From the NCBI RefSeq assembly GCF_010015445.1, contig NC_053127.1:28551715-28615714 (forward strand): a stretch of 64,000 nt of DNA. The letters run 5' to 3'. The stretch's first letter is position 1, and each line of letters opens with the position of its first letter. Below the pieces are notes generated by a model that searched no databases, had not been told where the DNA came from, and worked only from the letters and a program-made list of their open reading frames with translations. The stretch is from Perca fluviatilis (Eukaryota > Chordata > Actinopteri > Perciformes > Percidae). The translations under genes and the position numbers were made by a program. Of this stretch, positions 63,601 to 64,000 are shown piece after piece.

Positions 63601-64000
63601 TGAATTATTTGAGTTACTTTTATTCCAAGTGAACTGAAAACATTTTCTACAAATGTACCTGGTGAAGTCTTTCTGGCACGCCAGCAGCTCCTGTAGGAAC
63701 AGGATGCAGGGGGCTTGGAAGAGGTGTGGCTTTCCAAGGGAGTGTAAACACTGCTGAACCATCTCCAGGACCTTGCACACACTCAGAGCCTGGGCTTTGC
63801 TCAGGGACAGGGTCTGCAGAATGCTACAGGAGGAAGATTTGGATGATTTAACCTTATATGGTAGAATTACACAAATAAAAAAAATGCAAAATAGAAGACT
63901 GGAGGTCAGTCACCTTGCTGTTGTGAGAGCTTGGTCCCTTATAAAGTTTAGGATGTGTTTGAGTATTGGGTAGCGATCCTTGACAGAGGGGGTCATGCGG
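45191..64000 (-). CDS. zzef1: zzef1, C-terminal half (26 exons, 5' part outside window)
   Basis: ZZEF1 is a large multidomain protein, about 2,960 residues in human, whose ZZ fingers have been reported to read the histone H3 tail; a nuclear co-regulator role is known from the family and is not visible here. Exons run 63914-64000+, 63659-63823, 63259-63378, 62956-63117, 62603-62735, 61792-61930, 61535-61700, 61166-61428, 60313-60485, 59757-59952, 59467-59630, 57888-58168, 56437-56611, 56213-56345, 55896-56122, 55456-55764, 55271-55371, 55003-55138, 54514-54873, 54241-54384, 53893-54061, 53671-53769, 53354-53519, 51634-51784, 48738-48809 and 45191-45271. All borders are AG/GT and all phases agree, giving 1,456 residues with no internal stop. 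Tandem ZZ fingers plus a CUB-like segment containing EWGYKFTV identify the family. HERC2 also has a ZZ finger but only one. EF-hand and DOC regions would lie right of 64000. Intron sizes grow strongly toward the 3' end. Confidence 0.93.
45272..48737 (-). other. zzef1 last intron (3.5 kb)
   Basis: The intron contains a dispersed-repeat-like stretch at 45540-45790, a hAT-like element at 46262-46863, an (AT)n run at 47104-47115, and a short 9-bp minisatellite (GTTGGTGAG/AGTGGTGAG) at 47269-47317. The rest is unremarkable. Confidence 0.75.
46262..46863. mobile_element. hAT-like non-autonomous element in zzef1 intron
   Basis: Ends are near-inverted: CAGTCCTTCCAGAAAAATGC on the left and, as reverse complement of the right, CAGTCCCTCCAGAAAAACGC. 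The flanks are (ATA)n, so the target duplication cannot be resolved. A 44-bp direct repeat (about 46455-46498 and 46764-46807) brackets a segment with an ATG-led frame at 46618-46778 (MSVKDICRLLNENLRIKG...). I do not recognise this frame. Confidence 0.65.
48738..48809 (-). CDS. zzef1: zzef1 exon 25 of window
   Basis: A 72-nt exon with acceptor TCCAG and donor AATG/GTAAGA. Encodes AQGILQEYLLAMTTDEQLLN. It keeps the frame if skipped. Confidence 0.9.
50010..50340 (+). mobile_element. hAT MITE (TAGAGCTGCAA...TTGCAGCCCTA family)
   Basis: Left end TAGAGCTGCAAAAAATAATT and right end GGTTGCAGCCCTA are imperfect inverted repeats. The interior carries the fish-wide TTAAATGTGAATACTTTCTA block and the GACATTTTATAGACCAAACA block. 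No clear 8-bp target duplication remains. A decayed copy lies at 18160-18468. Confidence 0.8.
50979..51038. repeat. (GA)n microsatellite
   Basis: About 28 GA units with a few CA and CG interruptions, inside a zzef1 intron. Confidence 0.95.
51541..51624. repeat. (TG)n then (GC)n tract beside a zzef1 splice donor
   Basis: About 35 TG units (plus strand) run into GGCGCGCGCGCGCG. On the coding strand the intron starts GTGAGTGACG, then alternating CG, then CA repeats. Confidence 0.95.
51634..51784 (-). CDS. zzef1: zzef1 exon 24 of window
   Basis: Acceptor CTCCAG was selected by frame. Encodes ACELTLLRPLWQLF and LLPLHRALTELFFIAEARAI. The donor CATT/GTGAGTGACG is followed within about 10 nt by a (CG)n/(CA)n tract. 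Confidence 0.92.
53354..53519 (-). CDS. zzef1: zzef1 exon 23 of window
   Basis: Acceptor TATCAG and donor AGAC/GTAAGA. Encodes FEILKQMLADDQVLSHLPLA and VACRQTGNQRLKAIHLLLRL. The next intron is about 1.6 kb. Confidence 0.92.
53671..53769 (-). CDS. zzef1: zzef1 exon 22 of window: CUB-like segment, second half
   Basis: Encodes GDTLYYRFMSD, then NTEWGYKFTVTGGH, the characteristic closing strands of the CUB-like fold. Acceptor CCTCAG, donor ACAG/GTACTT. Confidence 0.92.
53893..54061 (-). CDS. zzef1: zzef1 exon 21 of window: CUB-like segment, first half
   Basis: The pattern IPGAIYLSVKFDSRCYTEEG then CDELTM, followed by RWPDFEIP, matches the CUB-like beta-sandwich seen in ZZEF1 and some HECT-type proteins. 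Acceptor TTAAG, donor CCAG/GTGAGC. Confidence 0.91.
54241..54384 (-). CDS. zzef1: zzef1 exon 20 of window
   Basis: Acceptor ATCAG and donor GAG/GTGGGT. Encodes ILQRVLKGCSKSMLCSLSLT and leads into the CUB-like segment through QIRESKHPYDNNTNFE. Confidence 0.9.
54514..54873 (-). CDS. zzef1: zzef1 exon 19 of window (largest in window)
   Basis: Acceptor CCACAG, after a C-rich tract, and donor GAAG/GTGGGC. The 120 codons encode a long helical segment, including AVRQYLVKVNQAIATLYARH and MAYILDMLMQLEERPLWEK. GC content is clearly higher than in the flanking introns. Confidence 0.92.
55003..55138 (-). CDS. zzef1: zzef1 exon 18 of window
   Basis: Acceptor TTTCAG and donor CGTG/GTGAGT. Includes the basic run KRPRSEER, a possible nuclear-localisation patch by inference only. 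Confidence 0.88.
55271..55371 (-). CDS. zzef1: zzef1 exon 17 of window
   Basis: Acceptor ATGCAG and donor AGAG/GTCAGC. Encodes ITHDALNAPLPILRAMYELQ. Ends in phase 2. Confidence 0.88.
55456..55764 (-). CDS. zzef1: zzef1 exon 16 of window
   Basis: Acceptor TGTAG and donor CCAG/GTGATG. A helical start (LWLLRDLEILSIMLYSSKRE) is followed by an acidic insert of about 40 residues rich in Asp, Glu, Lys and Gln, probably disordered. Confidence 0.9.
55896..56122 (-). CDS. zzef1: zzef1 exon 15 of window
   Basis: Acceptor TTCTAG and donor AAG/GTGACT. Encodes KTLLSRYLINFTTIISHLLQ and WVLSLALKGLYNTLK, a helical segment. Confidence 0.9.
56213..56345 (-). CDS. zzef1: zzef1 exon 14 of window
   Basis: Acceptor TATCAG and donor ACCG/GTTAGT. 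Encodes VLCVGTQTVFIDNANEQHN, ending in a basic KTRKRK cluster. Confidence 0.9.
56437..56611 (-). CDS. zzef1: zzef1 exon 13 of window
   Basis: Acceptor TTGCAG and donor GAG/GTAGGT. Encodes RIGLDWACTVADILHSLN and TNLFTLLVLVGFPE. Phase 2 in, phase 0 out. Confidence 0.9.
57144..57801. mobile_element. TTAA-flanked MITE with 4-copy 46-bp internal repeat
   Basis: It lies in the zzef1 intron between 56611 and 57888. Ends AAGGTCCCATGACATG and, on the right, CATGCCATGGAACCT form an inverted pair flanked by TTAA (57140-57143 and 57802-57805). A 46-bp unit containing GGTCCCCTAATACTGTATCT is repeated four times at about 57173-57358. TTAA duplications with AG-starting termini suggest the Kolobok superfamily or a piggyBac relative. 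Confidence 0.85.
57888..58168 (-). CDS. zzef1: zzef1 exon 12 of window
   Basis: Acceptor TCCTCAG and donor ACAG/GTAAAA. It encodes a helical repeat-like region (SLPSLNSILPKLFRAVISNA; LTLGLLGQLLLRIP). The following intron (56612-57887) holds the 4-copy minisatellite MITE. Confidence 0.9.
59467..59630 (-). CDS. zzef1: zzef1 exon 11 of window
   Basis: Acceptor CTCAG and donor ACCA/GTAAGT. The linker gives way to an ordered segment (HVFSECSRERILGLLAAMLP). Phase 1 in, phase 0 out. Confidence 0.87.
59757..59952 (-). CDS. zzef1: zzef1 exon 10 of window (disordered linker)
   Basis: Acceptor ACTAG and donor CGAC/GTAAGT. It is rich in Pro, Ser and charged residues (GSPPPAPPEVWSPPSTEEGE). A donor-like GGTAAGGA lies 12 nt inside the exon start and could act as a cryptic or alternative site, though full-length use keeps the frame. 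Confidence 0.85.
60313..60485 (-). CDS. zzef1: zzef1 exon 9 of window (Ser/Pro-rich linker)
   Basis: Acceptor ACGCAG and donor AAG/GTAAGG. The sequence is low-complexity and serine-rich (SSNESASDSELCPVSPESS), probably disordered. Confidence 0.87.
61166..61428 (-). CDS. zzef1: zzef1 exon 8 of window
   Basis: Acceptor CTGCAG and donor AAAG/GTAAGT. It completes the region after ZZ2 (HLPTHRITVYPMVTIRISDR) and continues as a helical segment (SWLLFAALALYTSELC). The leucine-rich part is too polar at its ends to call a membrane span. Confidence 0.9.
61535..61700 (-). CDS. zzef1: zzef1 exon 7 of window: second ZZ zinc finger
   Basis: A second set of Cys pairs (CDHC, CNVC, CFGC) with the typical CEDFDLCFGC block follows the first finger directly. 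The acidic start includes EGHEDDHEM. Acceptor GACCAG, donor ACAG/GTGACA. The tandem arrangement separates ZZEF1 from single-ZZ proteins such as dystrophin, CBP and HERC2. Confidence 0.93.
61792..61930 (-). CDS. zzef1: zzef1 exon 6 of window: first ZZ zinc finger
   Basis: The exon carries CDGC, then CLQC and CKTC, the spaced Cys-x2-Cys pairs of a ZZ finger, with WHRYRC between the first and second pairs. Acceptor CCACAG, donor CTCA/GTGAGC. ZZ domains bind zinc and mediate protein or histone-tail contacts; in ZZEF1 the first ZZ is the proposed H3-tail reader. Confidence 0.93.
62603..62735 (-). CDS. zzef1: zzef1 exon 5 of window (acidic linker before ZZ1)
   Basis: Acceptor TTTTCAG and donor AAG/GTACAT. 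It is strongly charged (EEDEIADYKKNQEWMDE, then EEESMEDRRK) and ends in phase 0 just before the first ZZ finger. Confidence 0.88.
62956..63117 (-). CDS. zzef1: zzef1 exon 4 of window
   Basis: Acceptor CTCCAG was chosen over the neighbouring CCAGAG because only it keeps the frame. Donor is CAG/GTAATA. The exon encodes a segment including SWEVHDLPLFLNIKFPDLL. Confidence 0.86.
63259..63378 (-). CDS. zzef1: zzef1 exon 3 of window
   Basis: Acceptor TTCAG and donor GAA/GTAAGC. Phase 2 in and out. It encodes a helical stretch including RRSYHQLVLMLVEAVQGF, upstream of the ZZ fingers. Confidence 0.88.
63659..63823 (-). CDS. zzef1: zzef1 exon 2 of window
   Basis: Acceptor TGTAG and donor CAG/GTACAT bound the exon, which starts and ends in phase 2. 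It encodes a helical, leucine-rich segment (for example SLSKAQALSVCKVLEMVQQC) with no named domain. Confidence 0.88.
63914..64000 (-). CDS. zzef1: zzef1 exon 1 of window (cut by right edge)
   Basis: The donor side reads CAGCAAG/GTGACT. The visible part encodes MTPSVKDRYPILKHILNFIR and continues into the next exon in phase 2. The 5' border lies beyond the window. Confidence 0.85.

Overview
This window is vertebrate nuclear DNA, almost certainly from a percomorph teleost fish. The evidence is long (CA)n microsatellites, many fish-type MITEs, L2-type LINE fragments, a tRNA-derived SINE, one Ty3/Gypsy element, and an intron-rich gene. The species cannot be named from the sequence alone.

One conventional gene is visible. 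From about 45.2 kb to the right edge, the minus strand carries the 3' half of zzef1 (zinc finger ZZ-type and EF-hand domain-containing protein 1). I placed 26 exons by their AG/GT borders. They join in one uninterrupted frame of 1,456 residues, from a codon cut at the window edge to a TGA at 45191-45193. Two tandem ZZ zinc fingers sit in adjacent exons (61792-61930 and 61535-61700). A CUB-like beta-sandwich lies near the C-terminus (53893-54061 and 53671-53769). The N-terminal half (EF-hand, DOC domain) and the promoter lie beyond position 64000.

The left 45 kb holds no recognisable host gene. It is a layered record of transposon insertions separated by unannotated sequence. From left to right: microsatellites and an old dispersed repeat (1-3.6 kb); a hAT MITE with an 8-bp target duplication (5.1 kb) and a decayed relative (7.5 kb); an L2 3' fragment with a 25-bp target duplication (8.2 kb); a LINE nested in a DNA transposon (9.1-10.2 kb); an L2 reverse-transcriptase fragment nested in a hAT element with a perfect 8-bp duplication (13.3-15.4 kb); a TTAA-flanked MITE (16.3 kb); a foldback element with a tRNA-like core (16.9-17.6 kb); a Gypsy retrotransposon with near-identical LTRs but a broken interior (20.0-26.0 kb); a long-TIR element (28.2-29.9 kb); a multi-level nest of at least five elements (31.6-34.3 kb); a MITE whose interior has grown into a 22-copy 46-bp minisatellite (35.0-36.3 kb); a palindromic Tc1/mariner-like element (38.0-38.8 kb); and a tandemly duplicated LINE scrap (41.7-42.0 kb).

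The zzef1 introns contain repeats of the same kinds, including a 4-copy version of the minisatellite MITE, a hAT-like element carrying an unexplained coding-like segment, and a (CA)n/(CG)n tract about 10 nt from a splice donor. Exon borders and repeat ends were read by eye; no alignments or database searches were run.
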